The notes under the pieces were generated by a model. That model ran no database searches, had not been told where the DNA came from, and saw nothing but the letters and a program-made list of their open reading frames with translations. The position numbers and the translations under genes are program-made. Below are positions 45,374 through 54,194 of a stretch of DNA of 64,000 bases, one piece after another. The stretch is from DATAUD01 sp035511075 (GTDB lineage Bacteria; Verrucomicrobiota; Verrucomicrobiia; Limisphaerales; Palsa-1400). Every line of letters begins with the position of its first letter. The first letter of the stretch is position 1. Location of the stretch: the NCBI GenBank assembly GCA_035511075.1, contig DATKFW010000005.1, positions 1 through 64,000 of the forward strand, read 5' to 3'.

Positions 45374-46225
45374 TTAGCCTCCACCAACAACCTTTAGCAC
45401 GAACTTTGAAACATGCCTTTCACAGCGCAGCAGACGCACATGACCAAAAGTCCGTTTTCTCCGCGCAAGTTGTTGTCGGATTTTGCCCTCCGTTTCAGAG
45501 CTAATCCTGCAACCTAAAATGATCTCCTCGATTGAGTTACCTGAAATATCCAAAAAATATCTTTTCAATCCGTTTGCTGCTGACATCTGAGAAACGAGAT
45601 CGCTCAACAAAAAACCCCGACGATATTCTTCTTCGTGCCGCCATTGGTGGCTCTTTGTAAAAAGAACGCGCTCGCGTTGCGAAACCGCCAATGGCTGAGA
45701 TGCAAAGGGATTCAATCTCACCCGGTTTTTGCAATATTTTACAAATCCAGACTTTCCCGGCAATCGCCCGCCGATGCTATTGACGTTGATTCCAAAGACG
45801 ATGCCACGATGGTGATCTCCATAATAAGACCACATGGGAATATTGTCTCGGGGCTTTGAGAGGCACAGCACCCCAAGTTGTAAACTGACCTCATCCAATG
45901 CGCCTAAATCGCGCTTTATCATTTCCTGTCTCGATAATTTTTTGTAAGGCGAATAATACTTAGGAATCGCCGCTGGCATGTCTCGAATGAACTGGTCAAA
46001 AGTGCCGACATTCTCCCCATTTTCGACCATGTCGTCATAGACACTTCGGAAATAATGTGAATCCTTCGTGGCACCTGCCACCATTTCTGCAAGCGGTCGT
46101 GAGCGCCTTGTGTTCGGAGTTATCTCGAATGGATCATTGAACTCGTTCGGCGGTGTGATTTTCAGCCGGAGGTTTTCGAGAATTTTCAATCCCGAATCAC
46201 CGCCAGCATATTTATAGAGAATCAT
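45374..46225 (-). CDS. DUF2971-family protein
   Basis: A 283-residue soluble protein starting MILYKYAGGDSGLKILENLRLKITPPNEFNDPFE and carrying LGVLCLSKPRDNIPMWSYYGDHHRGIVFGIN, both hallmarks of DUF2971. The family has no established reaction; members are scattered in accessory regions of many bacteria. Codon use is more AT-rich than the neighbouring genes, consistent with horizontal acquisition together with the nearby toxin-antitoxin pair. The 246 bp separating it from that pair hold no recognised gene. Confidence 0.75.
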   Translation of the reverse strand: MILYKYAGGDSGLKILENLRLKITPPNEFNDPFEITPNTRRSRPLAEMVAGATKDSHYFRSVYDDMVENGENVGTFDQFIRDMPAAIPKYYSPYKKLSRQEMIKRDLGALDEVSLQLGVLCLSKPRDNIPMWSYYGDHHRGIVFGINVNSIGGRLPGKSGFVKYCKNRVRLNPFASQPLAVSQRERVLFTKSHQWRHEEEYRRGFLLSDLVSQMSAANGLKRYFLDISGNSIEEIILGCRISSETEGKIRQQLARRKRTFGHVRLLRCERHVSKFVLKVVGGG

Positions 46226-47316
46226 GTCCGAACATTAACAGACCCATGTGATGGCCGCCAGTCGCGGCGGCGGAGAGCAACAGATGCGCCGTCTAAAATC
46301 CCGACCCGCGCGTGTCGCGCATACTTCGATGAGCATCCATTGATGAGTCCGCGTTCTTTTGCTTTTCCTCTCGTTGAAGGTTCTACAGGTTCTCTCGTAA
46401 TGATTGACCATGCTGGAAGTCGACCCGCTTGCGCGGCAGGGTTGAAACGGCAACCCCTATCCGCCCGATTACAGGACGGCGTTGGCTTTCTCCAGCGTTC
46501 CTCTGCCCGCATTCCCACAACGCTCCTTGCGGAAACGTTTGCCTCCCACGAGGCGGAATGTCGGGTTTACCATGTTCCGCTCGAACAGCGACGGATGATT
46601 TAGCCCCTGCCTACTACACCGGCAGCCGTTCTGATCCGTGTGCCCGCACACTGAAGACGGGCAGCCTGACTGCGCACCATTTTGGTTGAAGCCTGTCAGC
46701 GCCTTTGGCTCCTTACATTTGACGATGCTTGCGGCAGTTCACCTGGGTTGGGCGTGTCATCTGGTCTAGCCCTCCAACTGCCTTGACGCTGGCAGTCGCG
46801 GAACCGTCCTCGCGGACGACTCCTCACTCGTCGAGTGGAGGTGCATTGTCTCGGCAGCTTCCGACCCGACCGTTGCCAGTCGCGCCGGTGCCGATAGACT
46901 CTGCGGACGGAACCGCAGGTTTGTTTACGATGTATCCATAACAAACATCTGTTCGAGCAACCTCATGTCGCGCTCAGTGAAAGTGCCAGTAAACAGGTTG
47001 TAATCGAGTATTTGGTGAGTAATTGATCGGTAATACATGCGTAGTACCGAGGGCATGACATACACACGATGATGCCTGATTCTAATGTTGTTCGATAGTT
47101 ATGAGGTGGTACGCCTCTGGCGGTGGGATAGGAGTAGTGGATTTTGGAAAGACCAAAAACTCTGTTCGATTCCGACCCTCGCATCCAAGTTTTGTTGCCT
47201 GTGCAACAAGGAGTTACGCCGGGCGGAACGGCAGAAACTCGCGTTCGTAAATGCGAATGAAACCATACCGGGACGAAGCCTGGAACCGTTTCCTCGCGCG
47301 GCAGCTCCAATGCCGC
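46226..47316. other. About 1.1 kb without a convincing gene; possible structured-RNA/group II intron remnant
   Basis: No frame on either strand looks like a conserved protein. Read on the minus strand, about 46270-46900 has the texture of a catalytic RNA rather than of coding DNA, with short self-complementary words and phrases such as GGAACATGGTAAACCCG, CGTGGGAGGCAAACG and GAGAGAACCTGTAGAACC. These resemble the ribozyme portion that precedes the reverse-transcriptase gene in bacterial group II introns; no reverse transcriptase follows. A 43-codon minus frame (46925-47056, ending RLLEQMFVMDTS) could be a gene fragment. The 24-mer at 47164-47187 resembles a tRNA 3' end. These are impressions only. 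Confidence 0.3.
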
Positions 47317-48177
47317 TCACGATGGCATCGCCGCCAGAACGCCGCGAATGTAACCGATCGATTCGCGCACCCCCGGTTGCGGGTTGTCCGAGTGGGCCTC
47401 GTACTCAAGCCCGACGTGATACGGGTACTTTCGCGCATCAAGAGCCTTCAGAATGCCAACGATGTCCAGGACGCCCCGGCCCACTTCGGTTGGCTTGCCT
47501 TCCGGGGTGGCTTGGGTCTCGTCCTTCATGTGCATGTCGTGCAGCCGCCCGCCGCATTGTTCGATGCACTCGACCGGATCGACGCCGATCCGCGCCGTGT
47601 GCCCTACGTCCATGCAGATTCCCATGAGCGGGTCGCGGTCCTTGACCATTTTATAAACATCCATTGGCGAGGGATAAGTCTTGTCGGTGGGGCCGTGGTT
47701 ATGAATGGCGATCATTACGCCGGTTTCTCTGGCCATTTTTTCCACGGCGTCCAGGGCATCCGGCACCGGACTGCAAACGATTACAGGCATCCCGGCATTC
47801 ACGGCATAATCGAAGATCTTCCTGACCTCGTCCTCATCGTTCTTCATATAGATGACGCCGCCCCCCATCAATTTAAGACCCGCGGCTTCTATCTTGGCGC
47901 GCGCCGCCTGACACTCTTCTTTCGTGCTCGTCAACGGCAAATGGACGTCCTTCAGATTGATGTATTTCAATCCCGCGTCCTTGGTCATCTCAATCGCCTG
48001 GTCCAGAGTGAATTTGCGATACGTGTAGGAAGCCATGCCAATTTTTAGGCCGTCGTCCGCTTCGCGGTCCGGTTTCACCACCGCCGCCATGGCCGTCCCG
48101 CCCCAGGCCAGCGTTGAGCCGAGCAGACCGGTTTGCAGAAAATGGCGCCGATTGATCCGTTCAGCATTCATGGTCAT
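47317..48177 (-). CDS. Tat-exported sugar phosphate isomerase/epimerase-like TIM-barrel protein
   Basis: A 286-residue protein of the xylose-isomerase-like (AP endonuclease 2) TIM-barrel family. The start at 48177 overlaps the aroB stop as ATGA; a second ATG lies two codons on. A twin-arginine signal (RINRRHFLQTGLLGS) precedes the barrel. Metal/substrate residues typical of the family are visible in MIAIHNHGP, MGICMDVGHTARIG and LHDMHMKDE. Such exported members are abundant in Verrucomicrobia and Planctomycetes and probably act on sugars or cyclitols in the periplasm; the exact reaction is unknown. Co-translation with aroB is likely coincidental in function. Confidence 0.82.
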   Translation of the reverse strand: MTMNAERINRRHFLQTGLLGSTLAWGGTAMAAVVKPDREADDGLKIGMASYTYRKFTLDQAIEMTKDAGLKYINLKDVHLPLTSTKEECQAARAKIEAAGLKLMGGGVIYMKNDEDEVRKIFDYAVNAGMPVIVCSPVPDALDAVEKMARETGVMIAIHNHGPTDKTYPSPMDVYKMVKDRDPLMGICMDVGHTARIGVDPVECIEQCGGRLHDMHMKDETQATPEGKPTEVGRGVLDIVGILKALDARKYPYHVGLEYEAHSDNPQPGVRESIGYIRGVLAAMPS

Positions 48178-49280
48178 GATACTAGCTTGGCCGCACTCCC
48201 CATTGCAAGCGCCTCGCCGATCCGCTTCGGGGAGATTTTGCACCCTGGCTCGACTTGCCCGATCCGGCGCGCCAGGACAAATTTGATTTCCCCGCCGCTG
48301 ACTTTCTTGTCCAGCCGCATCGCGTTGATTAACGCCCGGCGCCGCGCCGCCGACAGCTTGATCGCCGTCGGCAAGCCTGCGCGCGCAAAGAGCCGCTCGA
48401 TTCTGGCCGCCTCTTCGGAGGGCAAACCCGCCGCTCCGACCGACAACCTCGCGGCCGCCGACTGCCCGATGGAGATGGCTTCGCCGTGCAAATACTTCCC
48501 GTAGCCGGAGATGGCTTCGATGGCGTGTCCGATGGTGTGGCCGAAGTTCAAAATCGCGCGCAAGCCGTTTTCTGTTTCGTCCTGTTGCACAACCTCGGCC
48601 TTGATCTGGCAACAACGCGCGACCACGCCGGCTAGGATTTCGGGATCGCGCGCAAGCAAGAAAGGCAAGTCGCGTTCCAATTGCGCGAACAAAGCGTCAT
48701 CATAAATGATTCCATACTTGATGACTTCCGCCAATCCGGCGCGGAATTCGCGCGCGCTCAACGTGGCCAGAGCCGCCAAATCGCACAGGACGAACCGCGG
48801 CTGGTGGAACGCGCCGACAAGATTCTTTCCGGCTTTGAGGTTGACCCCGACTTTTCCGCCGACGGAACTATCGACCTGTGCCAGCAACGAGGTCGGCGCC
48901 TGCACAAAGGGAATGCCGCGCAAATAGGTTGCGGCCACGAAACCCGCCAGGTCACCGACAACACCGCCGCCCAGCGCAATGATAAAGGACTTTCGCTCCA
49001 GGCGATGCCGCGCGAGTTGGTCGTAACAACGCTCGACCATCTTCAGGCTCTTGGAAGTTTCTCCCGGGGGGACGGTGAGCAAAACCGCATCGAACCCTTC
49101 GTCTTTGAGCGAACCCAGTGCCGTCCCGCCATAACGCCGGGCGACATAAGTGTCGGAAACAACGGCGCAACGCCGACCCAACGCCATGCGGGCGCAATGC
49201 CCGCCCAACTCCGAAAGAATTCTCTCCCCTATGAAAATGGGATAACCCCGTTGGCCCAATGAAACATCGACCGTGTGCAT
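48174..49280 (-). CDS. aroB: 3-dehydroquinate synthase
   Basis: A 368-residue enzyme of the shikimate pathway, converting DAHP to 3-dehydroquinate with NAD and a divalent metal in the cytoplasm. The start at ATG 49280 (MHTVDVSLGQRGYPIFIG) gives the standard length; the longer frame begins with TTG. Family motifs include IALGGGVVGDLAGFVAATYLRG, PTSLLAQVDSSVGGKVGVN, ILNFGHTIGHAIEA and LHGEAISIG, which contain the NAD-binding glycines and the metal ligands. It is upstream of, and overlaps by 4 bp, an exported isomerase-like gene. Confidence 0.96.
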   Translation of the reverse strand: MHTVDVSLGQRGYPIFIGERILSELGGHCARMALGRRCAVVSDTYVARRYGGTALGSLKDEGFDAVLLTVPPGETSKSLKMVERCYDQLARHRLERKSFIIALGGGVVGDLAGFVAATYLRGIPFVQAPTSLLAQVDSSVGGKVGVNLKAGKNLVGAFHQPRFVLCDLAALATLSAREFRAGLAEVIKYGIIYDDALFAQLERDLPFLLARDPEILAGVVARCCQIKAEVVQQDETENGLRAILNFGHTIGHAIEAISGYGKYLHGEAISIGQSAAARLSVGAAGLPSEEAARIERLFARAGLPTAIKLSAARRRALINAMRLDKKVSGGEIKFVLARRIGQVEPGCKISPKRIGEALAMGSAAKLVS

Positions 49281-49425
49281 TTCGCCCGAAGAATAAACGG
49301 CTGGCCGCAGCCGTTCAAAGCGCAAACTGACACCGGTTCCGCAAACGTTCGTTTTGGCGGGCGGCTTCCGGCCGGTGGACCGATTCGGGATTCGACTTTA
49401 TTGATCTCTTTGGTAAGGTTTGTTT

Positions 49426-50610
49426 GTGAGTTTTGTTCGTGAGTTTGACGCGATTCCGCTGGAGGACTTGCATAGGCGCTCACTCGACGCCTCGGACGCC
49501 GACGTGCGCCAGTCCCTCGGCAACGCCCGCCTGTCGCTGGCTGACTTCGCCCGGTTGCTCTCCCCGGCGGCGGGCACCCGTCTTGAGGAGCTTTGCCGGC
49601 GGTCCCAAACATTGACCCGCCAGCGCTTCGGCAGGGTCATCCGCCTTTTTGCGCCGCTCTACCTCTCCAATGAGTGCGTCAACAATTGCAAATATTGCGG
49701 GTTTTCGCGGGATAATCCCATTTTGCGGGTCACCCTCGGCGTGGATGAGGTCATGCGCGAGGCCCGCGCCCTTGGTCAACAGGGCTTCCGAAATATTTTG
49801 CTGGTCGCGGGCGAGCATCCCAGGTTTGTGTCGCGCGAGTATCTGGCCGAATGCGTGCGCGCGCTGCATGCCGAAGTGCCGGGCCTCTCGCTGGAAATCG
49901 GCCCGATGGAAACAGACGACTACCGGCCCATTGTGGAGGCGGGCGCCGACGGGCTGGTTGTCTATCAGGAAACGTACGACCGCGATATTTACCGGCAAAT
50001 GCACACCGCCGGGCCAAAACGCGATTTCGATTGGCGGCTGGAAACGCCGGAACGCGCTTATGCGGCGGGATTCCGGCGGCTGGGAATCGGAGCGCTTTAC
50101 GGCTTGGCCGATTGGCGGCGCGAGGCGATTTGTCTGGCGTCCCACTCCCAATATTTGTTGCGCCATTGCTGGAAGGCCCAACTAACGGTGTCGCTGCCCC
50201 GATTGCGCCCCTGCGCGGGCGAATTCGAGCCGTTGACGCGGGTCTCGGAGCGGGATTTTGTTCAGCTTCTGTGCGCGTTGCGCTTAATGTTGCCGGACGC
50301 GGGCCTGGTGCTTTCAACGCGCGAACCGGCCCAATTCCGCGACGGCCTGATTCCGCTGGGCATTACAATGATCAGCGCGGGCAGTCACACTGAACCGGGC
50401 GGTTACACCGGGGCAGGCCGCCAGAATCTGCATCACACGGAACGCGGCCGCATTGTCCAACTGGCCGAAGGCGCCAGTGAATGGGCGACTGGCGCGACGG
50501 GCCAGTTTGAAATTGCCGACGAACGTTCCCCCGACGAAATGGCCCGCCTGCTCCGCCGACTGGGTTACGAGGTAGTCTGGAAGGATTGGGACGCGGCGCT
50601 GAGCGCCTGA
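49426..50610 (+). CDS. thiH: 2-iminoacetate synthase (tyrosine lyase), ThiH
   Basis: A 394-residue radical SAM enzyme. The GTG at 49426 is preferred because AAGG lies 7 bases upstream. The SAM/4Fe-4S motif CVNNCKYC (CX3CX2C) is in LYLSNECVNNCKYCGFSRDN, followed by VAGEHPRFV, LEIGPMETDDY and YQETYDRDIY. The C-terminal BATS-like region ends with HTERGRIVQLAEGASEW. It cleaves tyrosine to dehydroglycine for the thiazole half of thiamine. It heads an operon with a phosphoesterase, ThiS, a 4Fe-4S protein and a thioredoxin-like protein; ThiG and ThiF are not in this window. No TPP riboswitch was recognised upstream. Confidence 0.93.
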   Translation: MSFVREFDAIPLEDLHRRSLDASDADVRQSLGNARLSLADFARLLSPAAGTRLEELCRRSQTLTRQRFGRVIRLFAPLYLSNECVNNCKYCGFSRDNPILRVTLGVDEVMREARALGQQGFRNILLVAGEHPRFVSREYLAECVRALHAEVPGLSLEIGPMETDDYRPIVEAGADGLVVYQETYDRDIYRQMHTAGPKRDFDWRLETPERAYAAGFRRLGIGALYGLADWRREAICLASHSQYLLRHCWKAQLTVSLPRLRPCAGEFEPLTRVSERDFVQLLCALRLMLPDAGLVLSTREPAQFRDGLIPLGITMISAGSHTEPGGYTGAGRQNLHHTERGRIVQLAEGASEWATGATGQFEIADERSPDEMARLLRRLGYEVVWKDWDAALSA

Positions 50611-51449
50611 TGCAAAGTCAGATTTCAAGAAGAGCGTTTGTAGCCTCGATGGCACTGGGCTCCGTGGGGTGGACCGGATACGCAACCGGCGTAGAACCAA
50701 CCTGGCTTGACGTGGGGCGCCACGATGTGGTGACGAACATTCCGGGACCGCCTTTAAAATTGTTGCACCTTGGCGATTTTCACGCCTCGTGGTGCGTCAG
50801 CCTGGACTACATTCGCCAGGCCATCGAATGCGGTCTGCGCCTCAAACCGGATCTTATCTGCGTTACGGGCGATTTTATCACCACCACTTACGGTGATTTT
50901 GAACGCTACCAGCGCGTGCTGGCGCGCTTGCCGGCGGCAGCCCCCACGTTCGCGTGCCTGGGCAATCACGACGGCGGCGCCTGGGCTCGTTGCCATCATG
51001 GATACAAGGACACGGCGCGGGTCCGGGATTTGGTCCGGCAAAGCGGCCTTGAATTGTTGCACAACCAATCGAGAGTCCTGGAAGTGCGCGGGCGCAAAAT
51101 CGCGCTTACGGGCCTGGGTGACTGCTATGCGATGGAGGCGGACCCGCGGCAGGCGTTTCAATCTCCGGCTCCCGCCGGCGCGTTGCGCATCGTGCTCTCG
51201 CACAACCCCGACACCAAGGTCATGGTGGAACCGTATTCGTGGGACTTGATGCTCTCGGGGCACACTCATGGCGGCCAATTGTGGTTGCCGCTGATCGGCG
51301 CGCCTTTTGCGCCGGTTGAAGACAAGCGATTTATCGCCGGGCTTTATCCCTGGAGCAGTCGCTGGCTGCATATAACCAAAGGCGTCGGCAACGTGCACGG
51401 AATTCGATTCAACTGCCGGCCGGAAGTCAGCCTGCTGACGATTGTTTGA
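50610..51449 (+). CDS. Metallophosphoesterase (YaeI-like), Tat signal
   Basis: A 279-residue calcineurin-like phosphoesterase whose ATG shares one base with the thiH stop (TGATG). An SRRAFVASMALGS twin-arginine segment opens it. The dinuclear metal motifs are all visible: LHLGDFHAS, CVTGDFITT, CLGNHDGG, VLSHNPD and LSGHTHGGQLW. Homologues include YaeI-type phosphodiesterases and UDP-2,3-diacylglucosamine-related enzymes acting on membrane-linked phosphodiesters. Its placement between thiH and thiS is probably by operon chance; no thiamine role is known. Confidence 0.88.
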   Translation: MQSQISRRAFVASMALGSVGWTGYATGVEPTWLDVGRHDVVTNIPGPPLKLLHLGDFHASWCVSLDYIRQAIECGLRLKPDLICVTGDFITTTYGDFERYQRVLARLPAAAPTFACLGNHDGGAWARCHHGYKDTARVRDLVRQSGLELLHNQSRVLEVRGRKIALTGLGDCYAMEADPRQAFQSPAPAGALRIVLSHNPDTKVMVEPYSWDLMLSGHTHGGQLWLPLIGAPFAPVEDKRFIAGLYPWSSRWLHITKGVGNVHGIRFNCRPEVSLLTIV

Positions 51450-51659
51450 ATGAACGACCAATATATCATCGCCAACGGGCAAAAAATCCCGACAGCAATC
51501 CCGTGTTCGATTGAAGCCTTTTTGGTGGCGCAGAAACTTCCGACCCGTTCTGTGGTCGTCGAGCACAACGGCCACGCGGTTGCCCCCAGCGAGTTTGCCG
51601 GATGCATGTTGACCGGCGGCGACCGCCTCGAAATCGTGAACATTGTCGCCGGCGGATGA
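51450..51659 (+). CDS. thiS: Sulfur-carrier protein ThiS
   Basis: A 69-residue beta-grasp protein ending in the Gly-Gly tail (VNIVAGG) on which sulfur is carried as a thiocarboxylate for thiazole synthesis. IEAFLVAQKLPTRSVVVEHNGHAV matches the family core. It starts one base after the phosphoesterase stop, and its stop overlaps the next gene by 4 bp. MoaD-like alternatives are less likely given thiH upstream. Confidence 0.88.
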   Translation: MNDQYIIANGQKIPTAIPCSIEAFLVAQKLPTRSVVVEHNGHAVAPSEFAGCMLTGGDRLEIVNIVAGG

Positions 51660-52378
51660 ACCCCGCCCTGACTTCATTTCTGGCGGCCGTCGACACAGAA
51701 ACGGTACTTGGCCAGGTCTTGATTCGCCGCAACGCGCAAGGATTTGAATTGCGGCATGTCGCGGACCGTGACGCGAGCGCCGACGACCTCGAGTCGGTGA
51801 CGGTCAGCGGCCTGCGTGCATTGGCGCAATTTACCTTCGCCGGCGCGTTTCGCCCCCTCAAGTCCGCTCCCAACCTGCGTCGCGGCTGGCGGGTTCGGGC
51901 GGGGGACCCGTGTGCGTTGGAACGGGCGCTCAACCACCTCTATCCGGGAGCAGTTGCCGATTGGTTTGCCGCCCGCTTGAATCCCGCGCCCGTCACGTCC
52001 TATCGCCAGTTTACGGCGCGACAAACCGGGATGTATCGAATCACCACGATGCTTGACGACGGCATCGCAGGGGCCGCCATTCGCGCCTGTTGCCATGCGG
52101 ATTTTTGCCTGAAGCGACGCCTCTGGTCCGTCGACGGTCTTGCGCCGGACGTGCCGGAACAGAAGAGCGCCATCCCGTGCCTGGAACCGTGCGCGATCCT
52201 GCTTGAATTTGCGCGGAAAGTGGCGCGCCTGGAGCGGGAGGGCAAGGAGCCCGCCCTGCCGCCGCCGATCGCCGATACAAACGTGCCCGAGAGCGACTTT
52301 GATTCGCCCACTAACCCGCGCCGGGCGCGATTCACATTGGAAAAACAGACAGTGGCGCTGAAGACGCCGATGGTTTAG
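51656..52378 (+). CDS. Cysteine-motif protein resembling the DR2241 4Fe-4S domain protein
   Basis: A 240-residue protein starting at ATG 51656 (ATGA overlap with thiS). The N-terminal half is alpha/beta without a recognised site. Near residues 140-185 are RACCHADFCLKRRLW and AIPCLEPCAILLEFARK, a four-cysteine set like that of the 4Fe-4S module attached to CbiX-type chelatases in Deinococcus DR2241, here without the chelatase domain. Co-translation with ThiS suggests a role in metal/sulfur or cofactor metabolism, which is inferred only. Confidence 0.55.
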   Translation: MNPALTSFLAAVDTETVLGQVLIRRNAQGFELRHVADRDASADDLESVTVSGLRALAQFTFAGAFRPLKSAPNLRRGWRVRAGDPCALERALNHLYPGAVADWFAARLNPAPVTSYRQFTARQTGMYRITTMLDDGIAGAAIRACCHADFCLKRRLWSVDGLAPDVPEQKSAIPCLEPCAILLEFARKVARLEREGKEPALPPPIADTNVPESDFDSPTNPRRARFTLEKQTVALKTPMV

Positions 52379-52389
52379 GGTAGGGCCGT

Positions 52390-53487
52390 ATGCGAACTTT
52401 CACGACCCTCTTTTGCGCCGCCGTCGCAGTGGCAGGAACGACACAATTTCTGGCGGCGGCTCCCGACGATGTCCCCACCCATACCTTGACATCCACCGAC
52501 GCGACCGCGGGCTGGACGGAACTGCGGGAGGCGTTGCGCCCGCCGCAAGTGCCCGCCGCATGGCAGGTCACGCCGCCGACGACTGAGGAACAAGCCAAGT
52601 TTTACCTGCCGTTTCTCCTGGCGCTGGAAGACAAGGCCCAGGACTTTTACACCAAATTTCCCAAGGACGCCCACGCGGTGGACGCGCGCAAACAGGAGTT
52701 TGAATTAACCGCGCTGGCGCTGCACCTGGGCGCCACCAATCAGCAAGCCCGATTGGACGCCGTGGAGAAATCGCTGTTGAGCGATCCCTCGCTCACTGAG
52801 AACGACCGATTCGGGCTTCGCAAGAACGACATCGAACGCGCCGCGGAAGCCAAACAATCCGGGGGCCGGGCCGCCGCCCTCGCCGAGTATGAGCAAGGTG
52901 TCCGCACCTTGCAGAAGGAATTTCCTAACCACCCCGAAACCATGGAAATGCTCCTGCAGATCGCGCGCAGCAGCGAACCTTCCCATGCGCGCCCCCTGTT
53001 GCAGGAGATCGCCGCCAGCACGGCGCCCGATGACGTAAAGGAGCAGGCCGCCAGCGAGTTAAAAAAACTTGATGCGGTCGGCAAGCCGGTTGATTTGCAG
53101 TTTACAGCAGTCGATGGACGGGATGTTGACCTGACGAAGTTAAAGGGCAAGGTCGTGCTGATTGATTTTTGGGCGACTTGGTGCGGTCCCTGCGTCGGCG
53201 AAATCCCGCACGTCAAGGAGGCCTACGATAAACTTCACTCGCAGGGGTTTGAGATCGTCGGCATCAGCCTGGATAAGGATAAGGACAGTCTGACCAAATT
53301 TGTCGGGGAGCATAAAATGGAATGGCCGCAGTTTTTTGACGGTCTCTATTGGCAAAACAAGTACGCCCGCCAATTCGGAATCGAGAGCATCCCGGCGATG
53401 TGGCTGCTGGACAAGAAGGGCGTCCTGCGCGACGTCGACGGGCGCGCCGACCTGAGCGACAAAGTGACAAAGTTGCTGGCGGAATAA
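52390..53487 (+). CDS. TlpA-like thioredoxin-fold protein with N-terminal helical repeat domain
   Basis: A 365-residue exported protein with a signal peptide (residues 1-23). Residues about 60-215 are helical and resemble TPR-like repeats. The C-terminal domain (about 225-363) is a TlpA/ResA thioredoxin fold with VVLIDFWATWCGPCVGEIP (CGPC active site), GISLDKDKDSL and the cis-proline SIPAMWLLDKKG. It is likely a periplasmic thiol-disulfide reductase for secreted proteins or cytochromes. It lies 11 bp after the 4Fe-4S protein and 10 bp before the next gene. Confidence 0.88.
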   Translation: MRTFTTLFCAAVAVAGTTQFLAAAPDDVPTHTLTSTDATAGWTELREALRPPQVPAAWQVTPPTTEEQAKFYLPFLLALEDKAQDFYTKFPKDAHAVDARKQEFELTALALHLGATNQQARLDAVEKSLLSDPSLTENDRFGLRKNDIERAAEAKQSGGRAAALAEYEQGVRTLQKEFPNHPETMEMLLQIARSSEPSHARPLLQEIAASTAPDDVKEQAASELKKLDAVGKPVDLQFTAVDGRDVDLTKLKGKVVLIDFWATWCGPCVGEIPHVKEAYDKLHSQGFEIVGISLDKDKDSLTKFVGEHKMEWPQFFDGLYWQNKYARQFGIESIPAMWLLDKKGVLRDVDGRADLSDKVTKLLAE

Positions 53488-53497
53488 AATTGCCGGG

Positions 53498-53911
53498 ATG
53501 GAAGCCCATCATCTTATCCCGGTTGACGGCAAATTTCTGGGCATCCAGTGGTCGGCCTGGAAGGTGGTGGGCTGGCTTGGTAACGCGGTATTTTTCTCGC
53601 GCTTCTTTGTGCAGTGGTACGTCACCGAAAAGCGCAAACAAGTGGTTGTGCCCGCGTTATTTTGGTGGTTGAGCCTTTTAGGTTCTCTTCTGTTGCTTTG
53701 CTACGCCCTTTTTCATCAGCAGGACTCGGTCTTCATCTTCGCCTACGCATTCACCTGGATACCCTACATCCGCAATCTCATCATCCATTACCGCCACGAA
53801 AACTCGCGGCGCCCATGCCCCGACTGCGGCGCCCTCTCCCCGGGCGGCGCCAACTATTGCAGCCAATGCGGCGCCAAGCTGCTTCAATCAACGGTCAACG
53901 CGGGAAGATGA
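53498..53911 (+). CDS. Lipid A biosynthesis LABN-domain membrane protein fused to a zinc ribbon
   Basis: A 137-residue protein. Three hydrophobic helices with GNAVFFSRFFVQWYVTEKRK...VPALFWWLSLLGSLLLLCYAL form the LABN domain (N-terminal domain of lipid-A-disaccharide synthase, also found alone). The C-terminal 30 residues are a zinc ribbon (CPDCGALSPGGANYCSQCGAKL). The combination of LABN and zinc ribbon is unusual to me. It may help lipid A sugar transfer at the inner membrane; the role of the ribbon is unknown. The end overlaps the sulfatase remnant on the other strand by 17 bp. Confidence 0.8.
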   Translation: MEAHHLIPVDGKFLGIQWSAWKVVGWLGNAVFFSRFFVQWYVTEKRKQVVVPALFWWLSLLGSLLLLCYALFHQQDSVFIFAYAFTWIPYIRNLIIHYRHENSRRPCPDCGALSPGGANYCSQCGAKLLQSTVNAGR

Positions 53912-54161
53912 AAAGGCCGCCAGCCGAATCGACGACGCCGTTTATTTTACAATTGACAGCAACAGCCGGCGCGAAATCCTTGTCATACGGGCGCGGCGCG
54001 GCCGGGTCCGGCCGCCGCACCTCCATCACCAACTCCCGCGCCTTTGCCGGCGGCGCGGCGTAATCCGGATCACTGCCCAGATTGTGGTCCTGGTGAGGAT
54101 CGCTCACGACATTGTACAAACGAAAGGCGCACCGGGGAAGCGGTTCGAAAGGGATTGGCAA
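53895..54161 (-). pseudogene. C-terminal sulfatase-like fragment
   Basis: The minus frame reads FRLYNVVSDPHQDHNLGSDPDYA, resembling the C-terminal LYN(V/L)xxDPxExxNLA signature of arylsulfatases. The only available start is a TTG, and the whole catalytic N-terminal domain (with the CxPSR formylglycine motif) is absent. It is most simply a truncated remnant left after insertion of the adjacent antitoxin-like gene. Confidence 0.4.
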
Positions 54162-54194
54162 AGAGTATCGTAGCGTATATGATTTTGGCAGGAT

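Noticed and set aside
47120..47190. Possible complete tRNA upstream of the isomerase-like gene
   Set aside because: Only the 3' half looks tRNA-like; the hairpin TTTTGG...CCAAAA does not give a valid anticodon loop and the T stem does not pair.
49281..49425. TPP riboswitch upstream of thiH
   Set aside because: No thi-box-like CTGAGA...ACCTGATC pattern is visible in this gap.
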